A DNA stretch of 64,000 nt from Datnioides undecimradiatus (lineage: Eukaryota > Chordata > Actinopteri > Lobotiformes > Datnioididae). The notes beneath the pieces were generated by a model. It was not told where the DNA came from. It saw nothing but the letters and a program-made list of their open reading frames with translations, and made no database searches. Below are positions 1 to 12,721 of the stretch, piece after piece; the first letter of the stretch is position 1, and every line of letters begins with the position of its first letter. The stretch is from assembly GCA_008933995.1 (NCBI GenBank), contig WARS01000011.1, positions 7,283,516 through 7,347,515 of the forward strand, written 5' to 3'. The position numbers and the translations under genes are program-made.

Positions 1-193
1 TTAGTTATATAATTAGCTTTGTTACCCTACCACCAATCCCCTAAACACACACACTCATAACCACAGTCACTCGTACACTCATTGCTGTCTTCCTGTCAAT
101 GTCCTCACACCCTTGTTAATCACCACTCGTACTAGAGGAGCATCCTTATGATGAGATCAGACTGGGTAAATCTCACCAAATGATTTATCTGTT

Positions 194-196
<3 letters not shown>

Positions 197-236
<40 letters not shown>
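197..236. repeat. (GT)20 microsatellite
   Basis: Uninterrupted GT dinucleotides, about 40 nt. Confidence 0.95.
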
Positions 237-238
<2 letters not shown>

Positions 239-504
239 GCACATATAAGGATTAGCATAATTGTCTATTAGCTCACCTGTTAGTAGGATAGATTAGTGGC
301 CTGTTGAGGCAAGGAATATTGTATGGTGTTCAAGGAATGATGTGTCACACTGTGTAGTTTAATGGAGACCATTGATTTTGCCCTAATTGGAGACATACTG
401 TAGTTCTCAGCAGAAGACTGTTAGAGCTAAACCTTTTTAGATATGAGATTTTTTACGTTTTAAAAATTGCATAACGTGATGATTTCTTCTCTGCTTTTTT
501 GTAG

Positions 505-531
505 TGAAGCATGAGGATCTGGACTCACATG
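505..531 (+). other. Candidate 27-nt microexon (unproven)
   Basis: A long pyrimidine tract (TTCTTCTCTGCTTTTTTGTAG) is followed by 27 nt and a GTAAAT donor. In phase 1 it reads VKHEDLDSH without a stop and keeps the frame. No homology is recognised, and its insertion into the SH3 beta strand would be odd, so it may be a decoy pair of splice sites. Confidence 0.2.
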
Positions 532-900
532 GTAAATACAGTAGAGCATTATAGCAAAACTTTCCACAGCACTTTGTTTTATGTAAACCCCACAGCTGAA
601 CTAAGGCAAATCAAATTTTTAGCTCAAATCAGATATTTAAGACAGAGCACCCACACTGACTCTGTGAGTCATCACACCATATTTGTCTGTCCAGACATCA
701 CCAACCTATCTGCAGTGGCTGATGTCAAAACAACATAGTTGTTAGTAACTACACACACTGGTGATGTGGCTTTTCATTGCCACACCTGTTTTGAAGTCTC
801 TCGCCTAAATCTACAGCCGTCTGTCCATGGAGGGTTATTCTCTGTGCTGTCCTCCATAACTCCCTGGTAGTAGCAGCATGGATTCTGATCGACCCTTTGA

Positions 901-1385
901 CTATCTATAAAGATGGACAGTGTCTCTCTACTTCTTCTCCACTGTTCAAAACTGAAATATCACAGGTAGAGGTGCTGCCATCTCACACCAGTGACATCAG
1001 TTGGTTCCAGCAACATTAGTGATCAGCTTGGTATTAAGGACCCACCCATACACCTGCCTGATGGAACTGCGAACATGCATGAGCTGTCACTGATGATGTC
1101 ACAACCCCTTTAAATAATACAAATAAAATATAAATAAAATAAAATAACTAATTAAAACCAAAATTATCAGGAAAATGAACACTTAAATGCTCACTTAAAG
1201 GATAAAAATTGAAAAATTGATTTAACGTGTACTTTGATTTTTTTTCATTTTGGTTCATGTCCCATATGCTATTATTGAGGGGGTGGAGTTTTTAATCTGT
1301 ACTGCAGAGGGACATCTGGGGGTGATCGAGATTTAATTTAATTTTGGGAGCAGTCATGTTGTCCATCTTTATATAAGGTTCATGA
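901..1385. mobile_element. Percomorph-type MITE with perfect 13-bp terminal inverted repeats
   Basis: TATAAAGATGGAC at 906-918 is the exact reverse complement of GTCCATCTTTATA at 1361-1373. The interior contains stretches I recognise from a very common repeat of spiny-rayed fish, such as GACCCACCCATACACCTGCC and GTACTGCAGAGGGACATCTG. There is no coding capacity, so it was presumably moved by a transposase encoded elsewhere. The family assignment is from memory. Confidence 0.75.
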
Positions 1386-2104
1386 GGTGCACGTCCATCA
1401 TTCTTAATTTCATGTCACGGTAGTGTGACAAGTTGCGAATGACGTAAAAAAAGACATTTTTGATTGGAGTAGATATTTCAGTACATAAGCATATTGGCAG
1501 AACACATTTGATTGAGCATTTTGATTTTGACGATGATACAAAGACCAAATGCTCTTCTTTGTCTTTTGGTGCTTTTATTTTGAAAGTGCAAGGAACAGTC
1601 TAACTAAATGCCCCCTCACTTTCAGACAAATTAAGCAGTTGACAATCTGCATTCAGTTTGAGTTCACAACAGACTGCCAAAAGTGAGGGCAAGCAGCTTT
1701 GATCATAATAAGTGTGATAATCCTAATATCGCTGGTAAAAATGCAGTTATACAATTCCTCCTGCATGCTCAGATCTGTTATTCTCACGATTCTGACCTCC
1801 TGCGCCTGCAAATCTTATTCTGCTCTTAAAAAAATCCATGCCTATGTGCTCTCAAGGGTTGACTCCCTGACCAAGTAGTGCTTGGATTTGTTTTATGTTT
1901 TTGATGTAAATATACTTGTAGATAGTGCTTACAGTAGTGTATCTTGTAGTGCAATAGTATGAGAATCTTAACTGTAGATGTTCAAAACATGTGTTTATCT
2001 TTGAGCTCTGTGGTTTTAACAAATTTCATTACCAAATACAGTAATGAAGTAAAATTACTTGATCCTTTTATCATTGTTGTATTAATTCTTGTGATGCTTT
2101 ATAG

Positions 2105-2170
2105 CTGACATCCTCTATAATGAAGATGATGAAGATTATGCCAGTGGCATTAATGATGATGAGCATGAAG
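2105..2170 (+). other. Candidate 66-nt exon with acidic peptide (unproven)
   Basis: The segment between GCTTTATAG and GTAAAA reads, in phase 1, DILYNEDDEDYASGINDDEH without a stop and keeps the frame. The same frame stays open past the donor to about 2283. I recognise no homologue. The DNA is rich in GATGAA/GATGAT, so low complexity could explain the acidic reading. Confidence 0.25.
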
Positions 2171-2812
2171 GTAAAATTAATATTTTTTTTAGTTTTGATG
2201 AGAAGGATGACAAAGTGGCAGAGACTCTAAGACATTACAGAGACACAATCATATACCATTCTGCCAACACAAATAAAGAGATGTGAACATTGCAGAGTGG
2301 TGTTTTGCTCAATGATTTGATGAATCTTCAGGTTTATAATCTGAGATTAAGATCATGCGTAACTGAAAAAACTTTAAAAAGTGCCATGGACTCCAGTTTT
2401 TCATCCTTCATTTTCATTTTGACTAGCAGAGATAGAAGCACCTATAACCCACAAGAACAACAGCAGAATAGTCTTAAATGTGTGCTTAGTTTCAATGACT
2501 GAATCAAATGAGTCCCCATGAGCCACGTGTTTAATCCAACCAGTTTCTCCTCCATTAAAGAATTGCTTGGAAAAACTCCCAGCTTTCACTCTGTGATTGT
2601 CAGTCCATTGGTCTGCTGTCTGAGATCAATGTCTCTAGACAGCCTTCGTCTAGACAAACAGCCCTGCTGTCCGCCATTTAGCAGGGTCATCCACATCCAG
2701 CTCTCCAAGCAGACTGTTAGTCCCAGGTAATGAGATCTGTTTGTCCTTCCTCACTCACAGACTGCCACTGGACCACAAAACTAGCATGCACTGGTATCAT
2801 GCAGTGTTTGAG

Positions 2813-2814
<2 letters not shown>

Positions 2815-2851
<37 letters not shown>

Positions 2852-2860
2852 GCGTGTGCG
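2815..2860. repeat. (TG)n microsatellite, interrupted
   Basis: TG repeat that becomes TGCG-interrupted at its right end. Confidence 0.9.
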
Positions 2861-3012
2861 CTTGTGTAAGTGTGTGCCTGTTTACACATGTGCTTCTGCT
2901 AAAGTCAGTGACAGAGTTTTAAAGAAAAATAGTGTTTCCAGGATTATCAGATTTTGTGGTTTGTTTAAGGGTAATGTGTGTCTCTGGTCATGCTTACAGC
3001 TCCGGTTGTGTA

Positions 3013-3015
<3 letters not shown>

Positions 3016-3051
<36 letters not shown>
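3016..3051. repeat. (TG)n microsatellite
   Basis: Uninterrupted TG run. Confidence 0.9.
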
Positions 3052-3054
<3 letters not shown>

Positions 3055-3761
3055 ATGATCCCTTTGGTACACTCCATTAACAGGTTGCCTGGGCCCCTCC
3101 CCCAACCCTCTTGCATCCCCTCTCTATACTCATTCCCTTGCTCACCTCTGTGTTTGTTTCTGCTCTTCCCCTTCATTGATGTAATCTGATCTCATCATCC
3201 GGATGGACATCTCTTGAAAGGCCACTTACTATCACCATGGTAACGCACAGGGACACATGCCACTGTAACCTGGTCAAGCTTTTTGCACCCTTGTGTGCCA
3301 ATGCACATCCACATCCACACATACAAACACAGCCACACTCTCCAGACTTGCTCAAACTTAACACACAGTGGCAGGTGCAAACACACAGGAACACAGAATC
3401 ACATTCAAAAGAACAAACGTGTGTATCCACATGCTGCTGCCCTCCCTCCAGGAGCATGAACTGCACATTCAGGACATTCTTCTCCTCAACAAGGTGACAC
3501 ATTTAAGAGCATGCTTCCGTAACGATGTATTACATCCCACACACACACACACACACAGACACACACCCACAACACATACACCTTCTCCGAACGCCATTAT
3601 AAATCTTGCAGACAGCCATGAAAATGAAACCAGCGCAAGTAACGTTGAGATTAGACATTCACAAACATGATTAATGGGGTTTGGCCGCACCCAGTGTGTG
3701 CAGAATATTAACGCTGCTATAGGCAGTGGAGGATACCTGGACTAGTTATGCCGACACAAAT

Positions 3762-3802
3762 ACACACACACACACGCACACAAACGCACACACACACACA
3801 CT
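3762..3802. repeat. (CA)n microsatellite, interrupted
   Basis: CA repeat with GCAC and AACG interruptions. Confidence 0.85.
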
Positions 3803-4543
3803 GGGCTTTAATGGATTTTTCCAGGTCTACCTTCACACAGGTATAGAAAGCAGTTATTACTGCTGTTATGATCTCCAGGAACACACACAGCAGTTCAGCC
3901 ATTTACTAATGCTGTCACACTGATCACCTGTCATACAATTGCAAAAGCTTTCTTTCAATCCTATTGTCTGAACACATGCCTCTCTTCTCATGTACTTAAT
4001 TATAGCCAATAGCTACACTTATACATACATTGATGTGCACGTGTGTGTTTCGAACAAGGCCAGGAGCTAGTAGATTATACAAATGAAGCCTTGCACAATG
4101 CATTATGTTTTAGACCACACAGCTTGCCATTGTTAAGACTAAAATGCATATGCATCTGGTCGTTACCAAGCAACAGGTGCACAGGCACACTACAGCCCTG
4201 ATATGTTGTTTTAAAATGCAGAAATGATAAAGATTATGCCTTTACTGAGTTTCAAAAAATCCATTTGATTCCGAACACAGTATTCTTTTATCTACGTACT
4301 TGTTTCTTGATTTTTAGGAACACTCCTCTGTTTTCTCTTTTTTAAAAACTGCTATGTGCAAATCAGGCTGCATGAGACTCTGCGTGCTAAGTGTTGAATT
4401 TAGACTAAATGTCATTGTTAGCTTCCCACAGTGAACTTAGGTTGAATTAATTAGACTTCTCTGTCTGCTGGTGGCATGACGTGTACGGTGTGTGTGCATA
4501 TGTGTGTGAATATCTGTGTATGTATGAGCATCTTCTTTTGCTC

Positions 4544-4550
<7 letters not shown>

Positions 4551-4587
<37 letters not shown>
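4551..4587. repeat. (GT)n microsatellite
   Basis: Uninterrupted GT run. Confidence 0.9.
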
Positions 4588-4588
<1 letters not shown>

Positions 4589-5463
4589 TGCATGCATGTG
4601 TGTAAGTGTATGTCTGTGTGTGTGCTTGCTCTTGTGTGTTTGTCTTTGTGCAGCACAGTGTAAGTAATTGCCTCCCACAAGTTAGATAAACAGCATCCTT
4701 CAAGTATTCAGCAACCAGCTGTCCTAATATCCGAGGCACATATGGAAGAAATGTCTTTCTCTCTCTTTTTCTGTCTTTCTCTGCCCTTTTTCTCTCCATC
4801 TGTTTGCCTCTTATTGTCTTCCTATCTCTTACCTACTTACTGTATGCACAAATGCGCACATACGCATATGCAATACACATTTATTTTTTTGGCAGAGTAA
4901 TTGCCGTAGCAAATGCGCTGTTGTTTAGCAGTTAACATTTTGCAAAAGTGTTTTAAAGTATTTCATGAAAATAATAGTTCTATAGATTGATGTTAAAGAT
5001 GTTTCCTTAAGGCTGAAATTATGAAAGGGCCTTTTTCTATGAGTTTCCCAAAAGCTTCCTTACCATATCACTGATTAAAAGTGCCTTCTAACTGCTAGCT
5101 ACACTGCAGAAGGCAAATGCTTCACTCATTGTAGCTTTTAGACCTACATGTGAAAAGTGAGGTAGGTAAAAATGTATTATACTTGAGAAGCACATTTCGC
5201 AGCACAGCATAATACTTTTGGCTGATAGTATGTTCTCCTGCCCCTCACCAAACCCCTTAAGGAAAGCCTTAGAGACCAGGAGGATGTTTAATGGCTTAGT
5301 GAAGTCTACATGGGGGTATTTGAGGAAAGAGTGTGCTGGGGATGAGAGGTTTAAAGCGTGTGTCCCATGTTCCCCAGGAGAAATTAATGTTATCACAGTA
5401 TGGACCTGAGGCTAGTCAGTTTATTAACAGATTTCACTTGTTGGTCATCCATAATGTTCCAAG

Positions 5464-5464
<1 letters not shown>

Positions 5465-5514
<50 letters not shown>
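5465..5514. repeat. (TG)25 microsatellite
   Basis: Uninterrupted TG run of about 50 nt. Confidence 0.95.
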
Positions 5515-5516
<2 letters not shown>

Positions 5517-7922
5517 CACGCGTGTGTTGTTGATACTGGACAGGGTCACAAGCCAAAGGCAAGGACGTTGATGTCACAGCTAACCTTCTAGCTGTCCAAT
5601 CAGAGTAGCAGCAGGGTGCAAGGTCCCGCCCACGCTCCTACCTGCTCCCTGCTGAAAACACCACCTGTTCTCCTATTACATTCTCATCCTATTTGGCTTT
5701 TTTTATTCTTTGTTTTCCAAACATGGCCATACGGTGCTCCCTAGCTCTCAGGATTATCCCACATTTACCCGCTAATTGAAATTAAAACCTGTGCTTGTTT
5801 AATATACATCTGATTTACTAAGATGTAGCCCCACACAAAATGCTAATTAGAAACACAGCCAAAACAGGAGTTGCAGAGTTAATCAGTATATGAATAAACA
5901 TGAACAGGAAAACTGCTACATAAACAGGAGCCATTGAGTGACGCAGATACATATTCAACAGAAACGCTGATATGCTTTGGATTTTCAATCACTCTATTAT
6001 GTATAATGTGATGCACACTGTTTGAGTGGGCACAGAGAGGGCAAGGCTGAACTGACTGAGTGACTCCAGATGGTTGTTTGCTCGAGTCGTTTTCTGTCCT
6101 GCACACTGACAACCTACTTTGCAGTCCTTGATGTGAACATGTGCATGAAAAGGTCATGTCCTCACCAGGTAATGTAAGTGCAATTTTTAACTAATTTTAA
6201 AAAACCTTGTGTCCTGACCTCTACTTGTTGAGCTCTTTTCTCTCCAGATTCACACATAAGCTCACTCAGAATCATCTTGAAATGAAAAACAATCAAACAA
6301 GAATGGACTCCTTGGATATTACACTTGTTATTAATGTCCATGTATTCAGCCCCATGACCACTCGTCAACTCAACTCTCCCATGCAGCCACACGCAATATC
6401 AGTCAGCAACAGGTGTTTTTGTCATGTAATAATATGAAGGAGAGGCTGTAGTGTGGGCACTGGTCAGCTCATTACAGCATGTTCATTTATCATGGCACAA
6501 ACGCCATAACTAATTTGACACTATACCTGGTCAATCAAATGAACAGGTGTGTGATTAACGACTCCACAACAGTCTGTCACTGATCTATTAACAATCAACA
6601 GACAATCAATGGCATTTCTGCAGCTAATCAGTCACGGGCATACACTGATGAAGGACTCCATTTTTTGTTCTGTGCTGACCAGTTTACCATCATCTGGATA
6701 TGATTGTGTCATATGAGGGCGTGCCCATGTTGTTCATACATATTAATGACAATTCAGCATTGTGTTTGATGCAGTTTGTTCCCATTTCTGAGCCAGGCTT
6801 TTATGTGATGTAAGGAAAAAAAAGACAGACAGAGGGTAGCTGTTAGGTAGCCTGCTCTATTTTTGTCTCCACCTGAGGGCTGATACAGAAGAAGAGAAAG
6901 AATGAGAAATGGAATAAAAAGCAAGTGAGAATGAAAGAAGAGGAATGTCACGTAGCTCCCCTGAAGTCTAGAAGGGAGGGAGGGAAGGAGATGAGATGAG
7001 AAGAGGGATCCCTCCAAGTCAGCCTTGGAGTTTTCCACCCTCCTCTCTTCCTCCTCCTCCTCCCACTATAAATTACAACACTTCTGTCCTCTTTGCTTTT
7101 CCTTTTTTCCTTTAGCCTTCTCCCTTTTGCTCCACTTCTTCCTTTAACTGTGCTGTCATTCACAAAAAGGCCATTTCTCATTGTTTCCATTTTTTCTTTT
7201 TTTCCCCCTCATACTTGTCAGGTCTTTATTTCTTTCAACCCCCCCACCCACCCACCCACCCAGACTTTCTGTCTCAGTTGAATACTGATGAGCCAGAGAG
7301 TGCACCACTCCCTCGCCCCCCTTCTAAGCAAAAGAAGTCTTGTGAGGACAAACACCCTGCAAACCACAGCTCACATTTGACTTGAGCTGTGTGACTATCC
7401 CCCTTCCTTCATATTTATTGGCCTCTACTTCATTCAGTCTTGGGTCTACTCAGGGGCCCACACTCCCCTTTCCACATCACCCTTTTTAATTGCCAGCCAC
7501 CTCCACTTCTCCCAGTCCACCTACCCACCTACCCATGTCTACCCAGTGATCTCTTATTCTCTCTACTTTTATTCCTGGTTTTGCTCATTTTACTTATGTG
7601 GTTTCATGTTTCCCTCATCTGTGTGCTTGCCCTCACTGCATTAACATATATTCTCTGACTCATATATCACTGGTAATAATGGCCATTCCTGTTGCATTAC
7701 TGTACATAGACACCCACCTTTCTGCATGTGTGTGTGCGTCCGTGCATGTGTGTGTCTCTGGCTGTGTCCCCCTTGTTTCATAAAGATGCAACTCTCTATG
7801 CTCTCTCTCTATTACACTGAATTGAACTGAGGTTTAATAAAGAGTGCAGGGATCCAAATCTAATAACAGCTCCACTCTGGTTATTGGAATGCTCTCCACA
7901 CTCACCTTCGCACACTACGTGT

Positions 7923-7924
<2 letters not shown>

Positions 7925-7967
<43 letters not shown>
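7925..7967. repeat. (CA)n microsatellite
   Basis: Uninterrupted CA run of about 43 nt. Confidence 0.95.
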
Positions 7968-7969
<2 letters not shown>

Positions 7970-9482
7970 ACATGTCTGTGTAGGCTGAGATATATACTTT
8001 ATTCTTTTTTTCAGAAAAGCCTTACTCAGCACTCTCTTTCACATTATATTACACTCACTGTATGTCACATGCAAACACAGACAGTAGTGCTGTAAATTGT
8101 TTTCAGTGAAGCATCATAACAAGTTTTTTAACATAGGGAATAGATGCCTATATCGGAGCTAGTCCAAATAATCTTAAGATGTAAACATATTTAATTCCAT
8201 TGAGTTAAAGCCTCATTTGTAAAACTGTTAAAGTTAAATTCTCTTGAGGTTGAATCTCATGTGCCAACTCATCCCAACACTGTTGAGAGTGTTTGTTAAA
8301 CATCACAGAGGCAGAGCTGGGCATGAAGTGAACGGCAGGGAGCAGCAGCAGAATTGTGAAAGTAATTACGTTTTCTGTGTTTTGTTAGACAGTTCTTATT
8401 TAGAGCTATTTGAATGTGTGCCTAAGCCAGTTTTATCAGCAGTAAAGCAAACTGCTGGTTGTAGCTACCAGGTAGCCTATGAGTTGCTGTCACTCTACAG
8501 TCTCACTTTCTGTTTCACTATACTTTTATGTCTACATTGTTTAACAATGGAATATGGCAGCATTTTAAAATGTAAATGTACAGTTTGTGACTTTAAATGT
8601 GATCATTTTTTTTTAATTTATAATTTCAATAATTTATGTCTGCCTGAAAACCAGAGTTGTGGAAGTGAATCCTGGAAAAATGAAAAGGCAAGTGATAGAT
8701 AATTTTTGTAGAATGGTTAAATGGAAAGCCTTAAGAAAAGTGTGCAGAAGCTAGAGAGGCAAATTGGTACCATGGTCCACAATGGTACCATGAAGCATTC
8801 ATTCAGCAGTTATAAATTAACTGCACAAATATACAGAGATACAGATATATATTATTCACCCTTTTAATGTTACTACAGTACTTCCAAATTACATGTCCAT
8901 TTGGTATGTGAATGTGAAACGTTTCCCTGTGTTTCTTACAGCAGATCCATTGTGTGGAAATTCTATCGTAACATTATGTGAAAATCAAGCTGTATTTTGG
9001 TTTTGGCAAGTCTTACATGGCATCCCTGTCTGAATCAGTGTGAGTGCATCAGTGGCAGAAAGCCATCAGCCTCTCTCAGCACAGCTGCAGCCTCTATTGT
9101 CTGTTCCTGCAGGCGAATACAGGAGTTAGACGCACCTACTGTTACCTATGAAAAATATTTTGTGTGTGTGTTTTCTGAAAAGTCTACTCCAATCCTCACA
9201 GGGTGTCACTCATTCATTCATGACAGCTTCCCGCACTCTCTATGACTGTATGCCTGTGTGTATCTGTCTGCGTGTGGTTGCTTGGTAAAAGCAAGAACAA
9301 AGACGATGAGAGTAGGAGAAAGAAAATGAATGACTCAGCTCAAAGCGATAGAGCGAAGCAAAGCAAGAATTAAAATGAGCTCAATTGGTTGTCACATACA
9401 CGCACACACACTCAGACAGGCAGACACACACACACCCTTGTGGGGGGATGCATTGAAGCTTGCAGGCAGGGTGCGTGAAGGG

Positions 9483-9520
9483 TATAAATAGCTCTGCATC
9501 CTCACTGATGCTATTTTTAA
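9483..9520 (+). promoter_or_regulatory. TATA box next to MEF2-like site, no exon seen
   Basis: TATAAATA (9483-9490) in a good core-promoter context is followed by CTATTTTTAA (9511-9520), a match to the MEF2 consensus. No plausible first exon with donor follows before the (CA)n tract at 9579. It could be a promoter of a noncoding transcript or chance. Confidence 0.2.
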
Positions 9521-9574
9521 ACCAGGAGCCGTGACTGACTACACCAAGGGCAAAATTCAGAAGGAACATGCACA

Positions 9575-9578
<4 letters not shown>

Positions 9579-9632
<54 letters not shown>
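9579..9632. repeat. (CA)n microsatellite
   Basis: Uninterrupted CA run of about 54 nt. Confidence 0.95.
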
Positions 9633-9642
<10 letters not shown>

Positions 9643-10054
9643 GAACAATATTGTACCAGACTTTTCACTAGACAGCAGACTTCTTGGACAATCATGAATA
9701 ACTATGTGTCTGTTGCAACGTAGCTCATTCCTTTTTGTCAGCTTGTGTCTGTCTTTAGCTGGCTCTCATCTCTTTGTCATTGCTGAATGCAAGCCTCTCT
9801 CTGTCACATTCTTTTCCCTTTGTTTCATTCTCTGGGGCTCTCTATTATGCTGCTATCCTTTCTGGTCACATTTCACGCTTCGTTTGTATGTTTTTTCTAT
9901 ATAAGCTCAGAATTCATCATTAATGGCCTACTGAGATGTTGTACTATCACTGTGGAAACTTGCTGTGAATTTCTATGTTCAGCACACCTGGGCAGTTACA
10001 AGGTTTAATTGTCACTCTTTGCATTGTTCAGTCTGTGAAAAGATAAATATTTGA

Positions 10055-10055
<1 letters not shown>

Positions 10056-10092
<37 letters not shown>
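10056..10092. repeat. (TG)n microsatellite
   Basis: Uninterrupted TG run. Confidence 0.9.
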
Positions 10093-10093
<1 letters not shown>

Positions 10094-11546
10094 TGCTTGT
10101 GCTCTGGTATTGATGAATGTCAGTGTAGGGGAAATCAGCACATCAGAGTTGCTGCCATTCTTAATGTACATTTTTTTATGACCTGGAATCCTTTGGACAG
10201 AAACATTTCACTAGTCAGAGGGTCAAAAGAGAATAGTATGAATGCAAATTAAAGAGGTACAAACAAGTCACTCCTGAATTCAACACTCTCGGCTCTCAGA
10301 GGTTCATCTTTGAGCATGAATATATGTCGATACTGACAGTGTCAGGTGCTGATACAGAAGGGTAGGACAGTTTGACCTAAAATCTGTAACAGTATCAAGT
10401 TTTTTCACTACATCAGTGCATAATATAATCTCATACAGGTTGACTTTTTATTTGTTTTGTATTTATTTCACTAAATAAGACCCCAAACAGATCCATGACT
10501 TCTCAAAATGACTTTGAGCTGACTGATTTGTCTAAACTGTTGAATGGCTGTGGTCCTAACAGTTAGGATCTAACTATTCTATGTGTAAATGTATATGTAA
10601 AAAATAACATGACCATCGTAACTGGTCCAATCAGGGGAGGAAAATTCAGGCCCTTTTTGCATTATGTTGATAAAAGAGTCAGACTTTGGCACGAGCAGCA
10701 TGAATCCATGGAGCCATCCTGTTAAGTGTGGACATCACAGGCTGCGGTAGTGTGATGGTGTGGCGAATGATTTTTTTATTTTTTTTTTTTTTTTTCACAC
10801 AGTAGCGCGTCAGAGTTCCTGATACCCACTGAAGATTGGCTGAACAACACAGAATATCTTAACACTGTTGATGACCGTGTCAGTCCCTCATAGCTGCAGT
10901 CTATCTACACCACCAGCATGAGGATACGCCATTTGTTTGGTGATATGTCTAAATTTTTGACCCTCAGCACAACAACCAGCGTTAGTCAATGTATTTGCGC
11001 AGGTGGGTTTTTGCCACCAGTTTCAGCTGAGCATATGTGCAGTGAGTGTGCTATTAATTAAGCAAACCAAACTCACAAAATGTCAAGGGAAGGAAATAAT
11101 GTTACACCATAAAACCCACTAAAATCTTAGGTAGTCTCTCCACTTTTGCAAGAACAATCACCAACTCCCGTTCAGTCATGATAAGCTAAAATAAACCTTA
11201 ATTCACAGAGTCAGCTTTACATGCTGTTTCTTCCTCACCGCTCACTGAATGAGAGTGTGTTGAAGAAGTGCCTCCCAAACCACCACCGATGGCCAATCAC
11301 CGATAGCCAATATATTTGTCTAAACGAGATCAGCAGTTCCCAGACATCAAGCCTCCTGAGCATCTTTAGGATGGACAGGACAAGATTGAACATATCTGTG
11401 CAGCTGTTGAAACTGCTGCACCTGTCCAACACAGTCTCCTTCACATTGTACAACAATCCCACATCTTGCAGAATCTTTCCCACCAAATTTAACTTACATT
11501 TATTTAATACTTTAATTGGTGAGCATTATACAGTACATTGTGTAAC

Positions 11547-11582
11547 CAATGGTCTATACAATGGTCTTTACAATGGTCTATG
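11547..11582. repeat. 12-bp tandem repeat, three copies
   Basis: CAATGGTCTATA, CAATGGTCTTTA and CAATGGTCTATG lie head to tail. Confidence 0.85.
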
Positions 11583-12379
11583 TGTGTTCATGTGTGACTT
11601 TGTGTTTAAATGCACATCAACATATGCTGTGTCTTTGCTCCCACTAAGTTTACCTGTGGAGGTGATTATGAATCAGCGTGCAGCAGCTCGCTGCTTCTAG
11701 TGGCACAGTCGTGAAAGGCCTGACCTGTTATTATGCAGTAGAGAGAAAAACTGGTGCCCAGCTGAGGTGTTGATTGCCTTATGTAGTGAACTCTTGTTTA
11801 GTTAAGCCCCAATAGACCTCCATAGAGACTAGAACAAAGGAGGCAAAAAAATTGAATTTATTGTTTTGCACTAAAGCTACTTTTCTCAAAGACAGTCCCA
11901 AGTGTATGCATAAAGCTTCCACCTACGGTTTCTAAGTTTATTTCTTTTTCTGCCCAAGCTCAGCTATCACTCAACAGTTTGTTGAATGTAATTATTCGTA
12001 CTGAAGACGTCAAGTAAAGAAACACTTGCGTTGTTCGTTTTGACCCCGGCATCAAGCTCTTGTGCAGCTCTCCTATTTCCCAAAGCTCTAAAATGAAGTA
12101 AAAAAGAAAATGACCATTCAGTATGAACATCAGGTACTTGCAAACTCAATTTTTAATACCCTTGCTCGACCTTCTGCATCAAAATTATAATTCTTGGTCA
12201 TTTCCTTGGTTATAAAACACACTCATCATAATCTTGTTAGACCATTAAATCACTCCCAGTGTCCACCTAGATAAAACAGCCATAGCAAGTGTGTGGTCTC
12301 ACCTGACAGACTCATTTGGTAGTGAGAAGGTGAGTGCTACCTGAGTTCGGCTTGCACCACAGAAATCCATACTGTGCAT

Positions 12380-12721
12380 TAGGTCTGCCAAAACTGGGGC
12401 CCACAAGCCAAAGAGGGCCTGCCATAAGGTTTATATATATAAAATAAATGAAATAAAACATATATATATTACTTTATATGCTGTTTTAATTTTTGTGAGG
12501 TAAAATGTTCTTTAACTATGTAGGATCATTAAGATGAATTATTTTTTAATAATCTGAGCATTACAGGGTGACACTTTGTGCAGGAAGTCACTCAGTAAAG
12601 GGAATTTTGGATCCTAGTACCATTTTGCATCATAACAATACTCATAATTAAAGTATTAAATTATCTGGCCCACCATTATGTTTCCATTTTAGGCCCCAAG
12701 AGAAAGGTTTGGGCAACCCTG
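12380..12721. mobile_element. Degenerate hAT-like nonautonomous element
   Basis: The left end AGGTCTGCCAAAACTGGGGC and the right end, which read on the - strand starts CAGGGTTGCCCAAACC and later TTGGGGCCT, form imperfect terminal inverted repeats of the hAT (Charlie-like) type. The interior is AT-rich with no ORF. Exact ends and the 8-bp target duplication are not clear. Confidence 0.5.

Noticed and set aside
8244-8702. 152-residue open frame on the + strand
   Set aside because: Intronic composition, no homology recognised, no initiation context; likely chance.
9381-9695. 104-residue ORF on the - strand
   Set aside because: Mostly Cys-Val repeats from a (CA)n tract; no homology.
11221-11700. 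159-residue open frame on the + strand
   Set aside because: No recognisable domain, intron-like composition, contains a tandem repeat, and no splice or promoter signals support it.
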